Positions 10,344 through 19,266 of a stretch of 64,000 bases of DNA are shown one piece after another. A model generated the notes under the pieces. It was not told the DNA's origin. It saw nothing but the letters and a program-made list of their open reading frames with translations, and did not search any database. Within the stretch, counting starts at the first letter, position 1. The number at the start of each line of letters is the position of its first letter. The stretch comes from Lasioglossum baleicum. Taxonomy: Eukaryota > Arthropoda > Insecta > Hymenoptera > Halictidae. The DNA lies in NCBI RefSeq assembly GCF_051020765.1, contig NC_134948.1, forward strand, positions 984,501-1,048,500, in the 5' to 3' direction. The translations under genes were made by a program, and so were the position numbers.

Positions 10344-10550
10344 CTTTACAACCAGTAAACACCAAATATGTTAGAAATGATTTTCCATAATTGTAGTACA
10401 GCTAGCAGTGATTAGATGGCTCGATGAAACAGTACTTATATACTAATAAGTGTTTTTATGCAATGTATTTTTAGCAATTGACCCCTCAATAAACTTTTAA
10501 TCTACAACATATTCTACGCGACGACATTAGTCATTTATTATGTGGAAATA

Positions 10551-10575
10551 AAATTCCCTATAAAATCGGGAAGTT
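10551..10575. repeat. Isolated Helentron 5'-terminal hairpin at a rearrangement breakpoint
   Basis: 'ttccctataaaatcgggaag' plus 'tta' is the Helentron terminus (inverted) without the rest of an element. To its left is the outer edge of the right palindrome arm; to its right the original gene X 3' flank ('aaaagaaagttatatac') continues toward fibre-like gene 2. Confidence 0.75.
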
Positions 10576-10685
10576 AATAAAAGAAAGTTATATACATTTT
10601 TTATTGTAATGAATATTGCTATGTTAATAAATACAGATAGTTTCAAATATTCTTGCCAAATTCTTCAGGGCGCGTTTCTCTGATC

Positions 10686-11110
10686 TCAGGATTTTAACGT
10701 CTCTTTAACAGTTTTCAAATCTTTATTTAATTTTTCCTCGATTTCCACCTTTGCATAGGACACTAACGTTTGAACATCTTTACCTAATTTCTCCTCAATC
10801 TCAGTCTTCATACTGATCATTACCGTATCCACGTCTTTACCTAATTTCTCCTCAATCTCGGTCTTTGTATCAGTCACCAGCGTATCAACGTATTTATCTA
10901 ATTTCTTTTCAATCTTGGTATTAAACTTGCTTGCCATTGTTTTTATGTCACTGTTCAATTTATCCATGATCTCAGACTTGAGCGTTTCCATATTTGTATT
11001 TAATTCTCTACCCAGTTTTTCCAAAATCTCAGTCTTAGACTGCATATCAATTGTATCCACGTATACTTTGTTAACTGCATCAGTATTCTCAAGGGGTGCA
11101 CCTATGCAGC
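10686..11110 (-). pseudogene. Coiled-coil fibre-like protein 2, C-terminal part (split by Gypsy-1)
   Basis: Minus-strand frame entering from the Gypsy LTR border at 11110. It begins with GAPLENTDAVNKVYVD, matching the DAVNKxYVD hallmark of phage/adintovirus-type fibre proteins, and continues as about 125 residues of repeated coiled coil built from near-copies of a ~22-residue unit around TEIEEKLGKDV. The N-terminal part lies beyond the Gypsy element at 19042-19199. A virion spike role is inferred from the motif, coiled coil and context. No C-terminal head domain is seen; the stop at 10686 may be natural or a truncation. Confidence 0.65.
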
Positions 11111-12297
11111 TATAACGTTCCGATTTCGTGGAGGCCCTGTAGCTTAGGAGTGAACCAGGGTTCGCAGGTAGATAAATGAGATGGAGACGAAATCGGATAA
11201 CCAAACTAAATTTTATTCCGCTATGTGCGGTGAAGAAAATGTAAACATATTACAAACAGAAAGTTTCCCTGCAAGTCGGCAAGTCCGACCGCGTAACAAG
11301 AATTGTGATTTACGTAGTGTCCGGTTAGTTAGCCAGTGGTTGCAATGGTCCCTCAATCGCATCAGCGGAGGCGGCGGTCTCGGTCTAGAGTATGACAGAA
11401 AGAATGTGACGTGATCGCGGAGTGATTAGTGAAACGATCAGGCGGACGGTGATGCGTAGATACGCGAGTACGGGTGACGCGGAGGTACGGCGGCGGATGT
11501 CGGTCGACCGGTGTTTCGACGGCGGTGCGCGCGCGAAGTGTTACGGCGCGACGTTTCGCGGGTTCACGCTGGAGGGTAGGATGGTGACAGGAAGCGGCCA
11601 GAGGTCACTGACCGACGCAGCGCGGGCGCCGCGGCACTCCTTCAGAGGCGCCTGAAGGACGAGCCACGGATCGTACGTACCTCAGAGGCACCTGAGGGGT
11701 TCGCACTCGCCGTTACCACTCCAGATCGTGAGGTCAAACCGCGGGGGTTCGACTAGCAGAGACGGTCGGAGGCCAATCGTCTCGGATTGGTCGGTCGGAG
11801 AGCCGAGTGGTGCAGCAACTCTCACACAGGGGCACCTGAGTGACGAGTTACCGTCGCACGCGCCTTAGAAGCACCTAAGGGTATTCGCGCCCACCACGCC
11901 GACGCGACGGGTCCGATCCAGCCCAAAGCGGCGGCACGGCGATCTCCGGTTGCCGGGAACGTGGAGGGGAGTCGCCTATTGGAGCTCGTGATTCCAGCCT
12001 GCGTTCTGGACGGATGGTTCCTCAGCTCTGAAAAGTGCTGGACGATCCGGTGTTCATGTGAGCGTCTCCGGGCGGACTCCGCTCGTTCGGTATTCCGACG
12101 CGACTTATATAGCGCGCGAAAGCGCGGACCATGGATAGTGCCTCTCTCGGTCGAGCGGCCGCGGCGCTCTCTGATTGGCACGCGCCTGGTCGCGACGGTG
12201 AATGGCGCGTGCCCGTGTCGTTGACGTTTATAAATATAAGCCGCAGTCGTTCGCTCCTATTTACACGACGCTCGCGACGAGGTACGGCCTCGTTGCA
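11111..12297 (-). repeat. Gypsy-1 3' LTR
   Basis: 1187 bp, GC-rich, matched end to end with 17855-19041. Contains a TATATAG box-like sequence (12107) in either sense and four stem-loop motifs described separately. Several short frames within it are LTR by-products. Confidence 0.92.
11639..11880. promoter_or_regulatory. Four stem-loop/dyad motifs with a shared loop in the Gypsy-1 LTR
   Basis: CCTTCAG-AGGCGC-CTGAAGG (11639-11658), CCTCAG-AGGCAC-CTGAGG (11680-11697), CACACAG-GGGCAC-CTGAGTG (11823-11842, imperfect) and CCTTAG-AAGCAC-CTAAGG (11863-11880). Stems differ but stay paired while the 6-nt loop is nearly constant. Copies recur at +6744 in the 5' LTR (18383-18624) and in the solo LTR at about 62593-62836. 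Confidence 0.65.
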
Positions 12298-12321
12298 TCC
12301 CCCCCTTTCTTTGGGAACGGG
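12298..12321 (-). promoter_or_regulatory. Polypurine tract of Gypsy-1
   Basis: Minus strand reads AAAGAAAGGGGGGGA directly before the 3' LTR start TGCAACG, the expected primer site for plus-strand DNA synthesis. Confidence 0.75.
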
Positions 12322-12521
12322 ACGTACAACGTCACGAAAGACTGTACCCCCCCTTTCCTGCCGAAAAGGGAGGAGGAGAAGAGAAAAAAAAGAACCCAAC
12401 CATCTTTTACGCTTGGTTGAGCGGTGTCATGCTTACGATCGGCCGTGGTGTGCCCACGTGGCGGACAGCTCCCGTGTCCGGGTCCAACCGTAGGGGCCAT
12501 CGGACGCTCCCGACGACCAGT

Positions 12522-15500
12522 CTATAGCGCGCTACGCCTACGGGGGACCAGAACACGGTACCCGTCCGGTAGCGTCTCCTTCCGCCTCGGTCGGTGGCTC
12601 AGGCACTTTGGCAGCGGAATCGGTGATGTCTCGCCGATGCTTAAGTGCTGGAGAAGCACCTCCGGCGGTGGCGATGGCTGTACAAGTTCCTCCTCTGCGA
12701 TGGTCGACAGCGGCTCGGCGAGAGGCTTCACCCGTTTCCTCGATTTCGCCGGTCTAGCGGTCACCGGTGCCCCCTCACCATTCCATAGCCGGAATTTTTT
12801 TTGTAGCCTTTTGGCCCGGGCGGCGTTTGTCTCGGCGACCATCTTAGCGGCTAGCTGACTCTCCCTCTTGGACATCTTTGGGGCCCGGGGGGCCTGTGGT
12901 GGTGGTTCCCGGTGTGGAGATACCACGGGTACCCTAAACGGCGGCTTGTACGCCGGAGGCTGCCTGTTGTCCCTCCGTATTGCTACGCATCCTAACCCGA
13001 TGCGGGGTGGCCTTGCCTGTGGGGCACCGCTCCTTTGGTAGAGCGGTGGCCGGGCTGGCGGAATGGTTAGGCGCGGCTGTGTAGGCCTGCGTGGCCCTGA
13101 TGGCTCGGGGTCGTACGTCCCGTGGCGCCGATAGTCCTCCTCCAGCTGCTGGAGGAACTCGTCCAGCTCTTCGGTGGATACGGGCTGTCCGTTTGCCATG
13201 ACTGCCGTAGCTGTACTGACCTGGCGTGCTGCTAGTCGCGCGGACCTCCTGCATCCCCTCTCGTCTGCCAGTACGCTCGCCTCGCTTGTGGCGCCACCTC
13301 TTGGCGTCGGGGCGAGTTCGTGCGGCTTTAGGTAGCGGCTATTGTCCAGTAGGTCGAATATTACCGGCGACACTCTCCGCTGCACCCTGAACGGGCCGTT
13401 GTACTTTTGTGACAGCTTGGCATTCCGGTAGGCTGCTTTGTCCGAGAGGATGTGAGTTCGTTTTAACACGAGACTCCCTATGTCTGGTTCCCAGTTCCGC
13501 CTGTTCTTGTCGTAATATTTCCGCTGGTTCTGGAAGCTGCGGGCGATCTGACATTTAGCCAATTCTCGAGCTTCCTTGTGTCCTCGGCGCAACTGTTCGT
13601 TCAGTCCGGCCGCCCTTCGTGGGCCGCTTTTGTACCGGAGGCTCCCGGGTGGTACCAACTCTCTCCCCGTGTTGAGATATGCTGGGGGGTACCCCATAGC
13701 GCTATGTTGCGCTGTGTTATACGCGAAGGCCACTTCGGCGTAGTGCTCGTCCCAGGTCCGTTGAGAACGTCCGATGTATTGGCTTAACATCGTCTTCACC
13801 ACTTTGTTCACGCGTTCCACCGGGTTGCATTGTGGCGTATATGGCGGCGTACGTCGATGTTTTACGCCCCATTCGTTGAGCGCTTTTCCCAGTTCTTTTC
13901 CCACGAACTGTCTTCCGTTGTCGGTGACAAGTACGTTGGGGCACCCATGCCGAAGTACCACGAGTTCGCGGATGGCCCGCGTAATGGCTGGACCGGTAGC
14001 TCTTCTCAATGGTTTCAGTTCGATCCATTTTGTGAATCGATCTTGTATGACAAGCAGCGTCGTGTTCCCCGTGCTGGACCGCGGTAGTGGTCCGACTAAG
14101 TCAGCGGACACCATCTCCCATGGCCGGTCGACTGGTGTCGCGTGCATCAGGCCGGCCGGGTTTTGTTCTGCTGCCTTGTATTTCTGACAGCTGTCGCACG
14201 TTCGCACGTGACGCGCGCCTTCGCGCAGCATACCGGGCCAGTAGTACAGGCGGCAGGGTCGCGCCAGCGTTTTCGCGATGCCTAAGTGGCCGGCCGTGGG
14301 TTCGTTGTGACACTCGTGGAGTACTCGTACACGATCGTTCGTGGCGACGCACAATTTCCATTCCTCGGTGACCGGATGTTCGTCGAAGTCGAGCGTGTGC
14401 AGTATGTGGCGATACAAGCGTCCTCCTCTGATCTGGTATTCCGGATGGTCCATCGGTCGTTCCCGAACTGCTTTTAGCTGGCGGTAGTACCACGTACATT
14501 TCTCTTTTTTTCGGGTGCCGCACACCTGCACTGGCTGCCTGGACAGGGCGTCGGTCACGGTGTTCTCTGGTCCTCGTCGGTACCGTATCTCGAAATCCCA
14601 TTGACTCAGTTCCATCGCCCAGCGTGCGAGTCGTCCGGACGGGTTGTCTATCTTCTCCAACCACTTTAATGACTGGTGGTCGGTTAGCACGATAAAGTGG
14701 TACCCCTCGAGGTAGTGGCGCATTTTCCATATGCCCCACCTGACCGCCAGGCATTCGAGCTCTGTTGTCGAGTAGTTACGTTCTGCGTGATTCAGGGTGC
14801 GGCTTGCATATGCGATTACTCGCTCGCCGTTGTCGCTTTCTTGTGTCAGCACTGCGGCCAGTCCTTCCTGGCTAGCGTCCGTTTGTAACGTGAACGGGCG
14901 CTCCCAGTTCGGAACTGCCAGGATCGGGGCTTCCGTCAGTTGTTGCCTCAACTGGTCGAACGCTTTTTGTTGTGGCGCTTCCCATCTCCATTTGGCCTTC
15001 TTTGTTAGTAGTTCGGTTAGCGGGGCTGCGACTCTTGACACATCCGGTAAGAAACGACGGTACCAGGACAGGAGTCCCAGAAATCGTCGCAGTTCTTTGA
15101 CTCCGGTGGGTGGTGCCAGTAGTGTTACCGCTGCCACCTTTTCTGGATCGGTGTGCAGTCCCTCCTGGTCTACGACGTGCCCTAGGTATTTCAACCTTTC
15201 GTGCGCGAAGTGGCATTTCTCCCAGTTCGGCCGCAGGTTCGCTGCTCGGAGCCGCTGGAAGACTTGTCGTAGAACCCTGACATGCTCCTGGAAGGTCTTG
15301 CTGGCAATGACTATGTCGTCTAGGTATGAGAACGCATGTGGTGCCATATCGGGCGAGATTACTTGGTCCAGTAACCGTTGGAACGTAGAAGGGGCCGAGT
15401 GGAGGCCGAACGGCATCACTCTGAATTCCAGCAGCCCCTTTCCTGGTACCGTAAACGCTGTCAGGGGTCTGCTGGCAGGTGTCAGTGGTACTTGCCAGTA

Positions 15501-17396
15501 TCCGTTTTTAAGATCGATGGTCGACAGGTATCGTGCCCCCCGAAGTTTGTCTAGCATTGCGTTGATTTGCGGCAACGGGTAGGCATCCTTCTTCGTTACC
15601 TTATTTAGTCTTCGAAAGTCAACACAGAAGCGATGTTTTCCGTCTTTCTTTCGTGCAAGTACGATAGGTGAGCTCCATGGGCTTCGTGACGGTTGAACTA
15701 CTCCGTCTTTTAGCATTTTCTCGACTTCCGCATCGATTATAGCCTGCATGGCCGGATTGCGTGGACGGTACCTTTGTTTGATCGGGGTCGGATCCTCTAG
15801 ACGGATCTCATGTTCCGTCAGTGACGTTGCTCCATGTATCTTCTCGAACTTCTTCTGCTCCTCCTGGATCAGTTCTTGCAGTTGTTGGCTCTCGTCTACT
15901 GTTAGATATGACAACCCTTTCTGGACGGTGACGGTACAGGTACTAGTACGGTTCGGTTTTATGGCCGGGTAAATCTCCTGGTCACCGATTCGTATTGCCA
16001 GGCCTAGTTTTGACAGGGCGTCCATACCCAGTAACACTTCGTGTTCCATCGACCCCATCACGAAGTATTGGTGTTCTAGCGGGATTCCGTTGATAATCCC
16101 GGTACCTCGGATGCTCCACTTTAATTCCGCCTCCGTTCCGTCTGCCATGGCAGCCAGTGTGCTTTCTTTGGCTACCTGCCACCCTGCAGCAACGCACTTC
16201 CTGGCCATGGCGTTGTTGACGTAGGAGCAGACGGAGCCAGAGTCGAGGAGCGCCTCGGTCTGGTGGTTGTTGATGGTGACGCCCAGGAAGATCCTGTTCT
16301 CGGGAGGATCGATGGCCGGGTTGTATGTTATTTTGGCCCGGCCGTTTCCCTGGAATCCGCGGTGGCATTCACAATCCCGTGTTAGTACGCCGTCGCTGCC
16401 GCAGAAAGAACAGAATTTTAGCTGTCGGTTCTTACATTCCAAGCGGTCGTGACCTGGTTGCTTACACTTCCAGCAATGTGTGGTCCTGGAGTACGGTGTC
16501 GTAACGGCCGTGAATGTTTTGTTGGTTGCCTCCTGCTTAACATACGACCGAGTCCCTTCTGTTCGCCAGCTGCTGGTCTCCTTCTTCATCGTTGTGAGGA
16601 TCTCCTCGATCTCTCCCACTCGCTGGATGAGTTGGGTGACCGTTTTTACCTCATCCCTACGGATGCGGAGCTGGAACTCACCCCTCATGTTGTAGTAGAG
16701 GGTGTCTAGTTCCTGGTCCAATGAGTATCCCCCGCGTCTGCGGATCAACGTTGTCATTGCCGTGACGTAAGGCAAGATTTTCTCGTTCGGCCCTTGTCGT
16801 CGGTCGGCAATCTGTCGGTCGAGGTGGCGTCGCTCTCCCGGCGGTAGGTAGTACTCCCGTAGTTGTTCTTGGAGGTTCGCCCACGAGGTGACGGATGGCG
16901 TCGCACACCTGTACCACAGTTGAGCGTCTCCCCTTAATAATTCGGGGAAATCCTCCAGCATGTGCCGGTCCGACAGGTGGTAGGCTTGTTGGAGCTCGTT
17001 GACCCGTTCCAGGAACCCGCGTGGATCACGGCCATCGAAGTGGCAGTTCCACTTTCTCATCTGATCGATGACAGTGTTTACGGCCGTAGATGCCGTGGAT
17101 ACTTCGGGCACGTTTCTCACCGTTTGATGGTTGCGCAGTGGGGTGGAAGTGCTCGAGTTAAATAGGCCGGCCGCCAGTTCCTCGTGGAAGTCGAGCAGGT
17201 CTTTAGTGACGTCGGCCTCCTCTTTATAATCCGGATCATCTTCCAGTTTGTCGGCGAATATTTCTGGATTGCGGCGTACATATGCCACCAGTCTCTGGCG
17301 CATCTGGACCACGGTCCCTTCCGTGCCGATTCCGTGCGCGTGCAGTTCCTGGATCAGCTGCTCTTTCCTTAGGCGGTATACCCATGATACCCCCAT
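12522..17396 (-). CDS. Gypsy-1 Gag-Pol polyprotein
   Basis: Single open frame of 1624 residues, ATG at 17396. Order: SAP-like helix-turn-helix at residues ~8-42, capsid-like gag, CCHC zinc knuckle 308-321 (CWKCKQPGHDRLEC) plus a second Cys-rich knuckle, protease with LLDSGS (~384), reverse transcriptase with YLDD at ~691-694, RNase H (TDASQEG), integrase with zinc finger and the D (SADLVG), D (VTDNGRQF), E (NPVERVNK) triad. After the integrase there is a Pro/Arg-rich extension of about 280 residues, not usual for the family. Gag and pol share one frame. No stops or frameshifts, so it may be coding-competent. No env gene is seen. Confidence 0.95.
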   Translation of the reverse strand: MGVSWVYRLRKEQLIQELHAHGIGTEGTVVQMRQRLVAYVRRNPEIFADKLEDDPDYKEEADVTKDLLDFHEELAAGLFNSSTSTPLRNHQTVRNVPEVSTASTAVNTVIDQMRKWNCHFDGRDPRGFLERVNELQQAYHLSDRHMLEDFPELLRGDAQLWYRCATPSVTSWANLQEQLREYYLPPGERRHLDRQIADRRQGPNEKILPYVTAMTTLIRRRGGYSLDQELDTLYYNMRGEFQLRIRRDEVKTVTQLIQRVGEIEEILTTMKKETSSWRTEGTRSYVKQEATNKTFTAVTTPYSRTTHCWKCKQPGHDRLECKNRQLKFCSFCGSDGVLTRDCECHRGFQGNGRAKITYNPAIDPPENRIFLGVTINNHQTEALLDSGSVCSYVNNAMARKCVAAGWQVAKESTLAAMADGTEAELKWSIRGTGIINGIPLEHQYFVMGSMEHEVLLGMDALSKLGLAIRIGDQEIYPAIKPNRTSTCTVTVQKGLSYLTVDESQQLQELIQEEQKKFEKIHGATSLTEHEIRLEDPTPIKQRYRPRNPAMQAIIDAEVEKMLKDGVVQPSRSPWSSPIVLARKKDGKHRFCVDFRRLNKVTKKDAYPLPQINAMLDKLRGARYLSTIDLKNGYWQVPLTPASRPLTAFTVPGKGLLEFRVMPFGLHSAPSTFQRLLDQVISPDMAPHAFSYLDDIVIASKTFQEHVRVLRQVFQRLRAANLRPNWEKCHFAHERLKYLGHVVDQEGLHTDPEKVAAVTLLAPPTGVKELRRFLGLLSWYRRFLPDVSRVAAPLTELLTKKAKWRWEAPQQKAFDQLRQQLTEAPILAVPNWERPFTLQTDASQEGLAAVLTQESDNGERVIAYASRTLNHAERNYSTTELECLAVRWGIWKMRHYLEGYHFIVLTDHQSLKWLEKIDNPSGRLARWAMELSQWDFEIRYRRGPENTVTDALSRQPVQVCGTRKKEKCTWYYRQLKAVRERPMDHPEYQIRGGRLYRHILHTLDFDEHPVTEEWKLCVATNDRVRVLHECHNEPTAGHLGIAKTLARPCRLYYWPGMLREGARHVRTCDSCQKYKAAEQNPAGLMHATPVDRPWEMVSADLVGPLPRSSTGNTTLLVIQDRFTKWIELKPLRRATGPAITRAIRELVVLRHGCPNVLVTDNGRQFVGKELGKALNEWGVKHRRTPPYTPQCNPVERVNKVVKTMLSQYIGRSQRTWDEHYAEVAFAYNTAQHSAMGYPPAYLNTGRELVPPGSLRYKSGPRRAAGLNEQLRRGHKEARELAKCQIARSFQNQRKYYDKNRRNWEPDIGSLVLKRTHILSDKAAYRNAKLSQKYNGPFRVQRRVSPVIFDLLDNSRYLKPHELAPTPRGGATSEASVLADERGCRRSARLAARQVSTATAVMANGQPVSTEELDEFLQQLEEDYRRHGTYDPEPSGPRRPTQPRLTIPPARPPLYQRSGAPQARPPRIGLGCVAIRRDNRQPPAYKPPFRVPVVSPHREPPPQAPRAPKMSKRESQLAAKMVAETNAARAKRLQKKFRLWNGEGAPVTARPAKSRKRVKPLAEPLSTIAEEELVQPSPPPEVLLQHLSIGETSPIPLPKCLSHRPRRKETLPDGYRVLVPRRRSAL

Positions 17397-17836
17397 GGTT
17401 CTTCCTTGCCGTGTACACGAGAACGCGGACTAGTTTAACGTTCGGTCCGATCGGGGACGATCTTTCGGGCCAGTGTGCGGACAATTGCATCTAATAATAA
17501 ATAAATAATTAAAAAAATTTTTTCGGGAACTCGCGGTAGTCCCTTTTCCGCCGAACAACGGTTCGTTCGGTGCTCGGTGTGTACCGGAGACGCGTATGCG
17601 CTTGAATAAATAACTACACTTATATCGGAACGGACGTGAACAAGCTGGTTCGCGGGTTACGGGCGCATACGCGTTAAACAATAACGACACGGTTAAATAA
17701 ATACTTACGCGTACATAATTAAGGACGACTACTGACGGACATTAAGCGGGGTCGGTCCCCTGTGACTTTTGCGGCGTCGCTCGCTGTTGCCGACGAAACC
17801 TATTTCTAGACCGTACCGTCTGATCGTTTCAAGCAG

Positions 17837-17854
17837 GTCCCGGTTCGGGCGCTA
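17837..17854 (-). promoter_or_regulatory. Primer-binding site of Gypsy-1
   Basis: Minus strand TAGCGCCCGAACCGGGAC directly follows the 5' LTR. It resembles the TGGCGCCCGAAC type of tRNA-primer site of many retroelements. The leader 17397-17836 up to the ATG shows no other feature. Confidence 0.65.
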
Positions 17855-19041
17855 TGTAACGTTCCGATTTCGTGGAGGCCCTGTAGCTTAGGAGTGAACC
17901 AGGGTTCGCAGGTAGATAAATGAGAGGGAGACGAAATCGGATAACCAAACTGAACTTTATTCCGCTATGTGCGGTGAAGAAAATGTAAACATATTACAAA
18001 CAGAAAGTTTCCCTGCAAGTCGGCAAGTCCGACCGCGTTACAAGAATTGTGATTTACGTAGTGTCCGGTTAGTTAGCCGGTGGTTGCAATGGTCCCTCAA
18101 TCGCATCAGCGGAGGCGGCGGTCTCGGTCTAGAGTATGACAGAAAGAATGTGACGTGATCGCGGAGTGATTAGTGAAACGATCAGGCGGACGGTGATGCG
18201 TAGATACGCGAGTACGGGTGACGTGGAGGTACGGCGGCGGATGTCGGTCGACCGGTGTTTCGACGGCGTTGCGCGCGCGATGTGTTAGGGCGCGACGTTT
18301 CGCGGGTTCACGCTGGAGGGTAGGATGGTGACAGGAAGCGGCCAGAGGTCACTGACCGACGCAGCGCGGGCGCCGCGGCACTCCTTCAGAGGCGCCTGAA
18401 GGACGAGCCACGGATCGTACGTACCTCAGAGGCACCTGAGGGGTTCGCACTCGCCGTTACCACTCCAGATCGTGAGGTCAAACCGCGGGGGTTCGACTAG
18501 CAGAGACGGTCGGAGGCCAATCGTCTCGGATTGGTCGGTCGGAGAGCCGAGTGGTGCAGCAACTCTCACACAGGGGCACCTGAGTGACGAGTTACCGTCG
18601 CACGCGCCTTAGAAGCACCTAAGGGTATTCGCGCCCACCACGCCGACGCGACGGGTCCGATCCAGCCCAAAGCGGCGGCACGGCGATCTCCGGTTGCCGG
18701 GAACGTGGAGGGGAGTCGCCTATTGGAGCTCGTGATTCCAGCCTGCGTTCTGGACGGATGGTTCCTCAGCTCTGAAAAGTGCTGGACGATCCGGTGTTCA
18801 CGTGAGCGTCTCCGGGCGGACTCCGCTCGTTCGGTATTCCGACGCGACTTATATAGCGCGCGAAAGTGCGGACCATGGAGAGTGCCGCTCTCGGTCGAGC
18901 GGCCGCGGCGCTCTCTGATTGGCACGCGTCTGGTCGCGACGGTGATTGGCACGTGCCCGTGTCGTTGACGTTTATAAATATAAGCCGCAGTCGTTCGCTC
19001 GTATTTACACGACGCTCGCGACGAGGTACGGCCTCGTTGCA
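17855..19041 (-). repeat. Gypsy-1 5' LTR
   Basis: 1187 bp, starts TGTAACG on the + strand and ends GTTGCA. Same length as 11111-12297 with about 19 substitutions and no visible indel. Confidence 0.92.
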
Positions 19042-19199
19042 CAGCATATGCGAATTCCTTTTGCATCATACAAATTATCATCGTTTAAACACACCGCAGT
19101 ATCATACACATAAGTTTTTAATGATGGATAGAAAGTCTGATGAGCTTCCAACTCCTGCTCGTTAGTCTTAAATAATGTGCCGAATTTGCTTATAAACAT
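19042..19199 (-). pseudogene. Fibre-like protein 2, N-terminal part
   Basis: ATG at 19199; about 51 residues (starting MFISKFGTLF, ending in a YDAKGIRIC segment) run into the Gypsy-1 border at 19042. The segment lines up with the C-terminal part at 10686-11110 once the TSD is counted once. Gene broken only by the retrotransposon as far as I can see. Neighbour of the DUF8207-like gene on the same strand. Confidence 0.65.
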
Positions 19200-19266
19200 T
19201 TTTTAATAGTTGTTATTCTTTGATATGTTTTTATTAACTAATTAGATGAATATGCATTCTTTTAAT

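Larger units (their letters stand above)
4895..10548. repeat. Large inverted duplication (palindromic arms with Helentrons at the centre)
   Basis: Coordinates x and about 15441-x match in opposite orientation for 4895-6027 against 9414-10548 with hardly any difference by eye. Each arm holds a copy of gene X and a ~340-bp segment, and leads inward to a Helentron (6028-7615 on +, 7817-9413 on -). The two Helentrons are less alike than the outer arms. The unique centre is only about 200 bp (7616-7816). Directly outside the right arm sits a 25-bp Helentron terminus (10551-10575) followed by a second copy of the gene X 3' flank, so the ancestral Polinton read from about 5683 straight into about 10576. 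Confidence 0.8.
11111..19041 (-). mobile_element. Ty3/Gypsy LTR retrotransposon, Gypsy-1 (complete, 7.9 kb)
   Basis: Two LTRs of 1187 bp each in the same orientation flank a minus-strand gag-pol frame. Element sense is minus: LTRs run TGCAACG...GTTACA; the 3' LTR end is changed to TATA. The 4-bp TSD is CAGC (11107-11110 and 19042-19045). I count about 19 differences between the LTRs by eye, so it is not very recent. It is inserted in fibre-like gene 2 of the Polinton. A solo LTR of the same family lies at 62078-63245. Confidence 0.95.

Noticed and set aside
4895..10548. Inverted repeat as the terminal inverted repeats of a Polinton
   Set aside because: The arms contain an internal gene and Helentrons, the unique centre is only 200 bp, and the integrase and polymerase lie far outside it.
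11181..12500. Several overlapping frames of 60-125 codons
   Set aside because: They lie in the GC-rich Gypsy-1 LTR, on both strands, recur in the other LTR and carry no domain.
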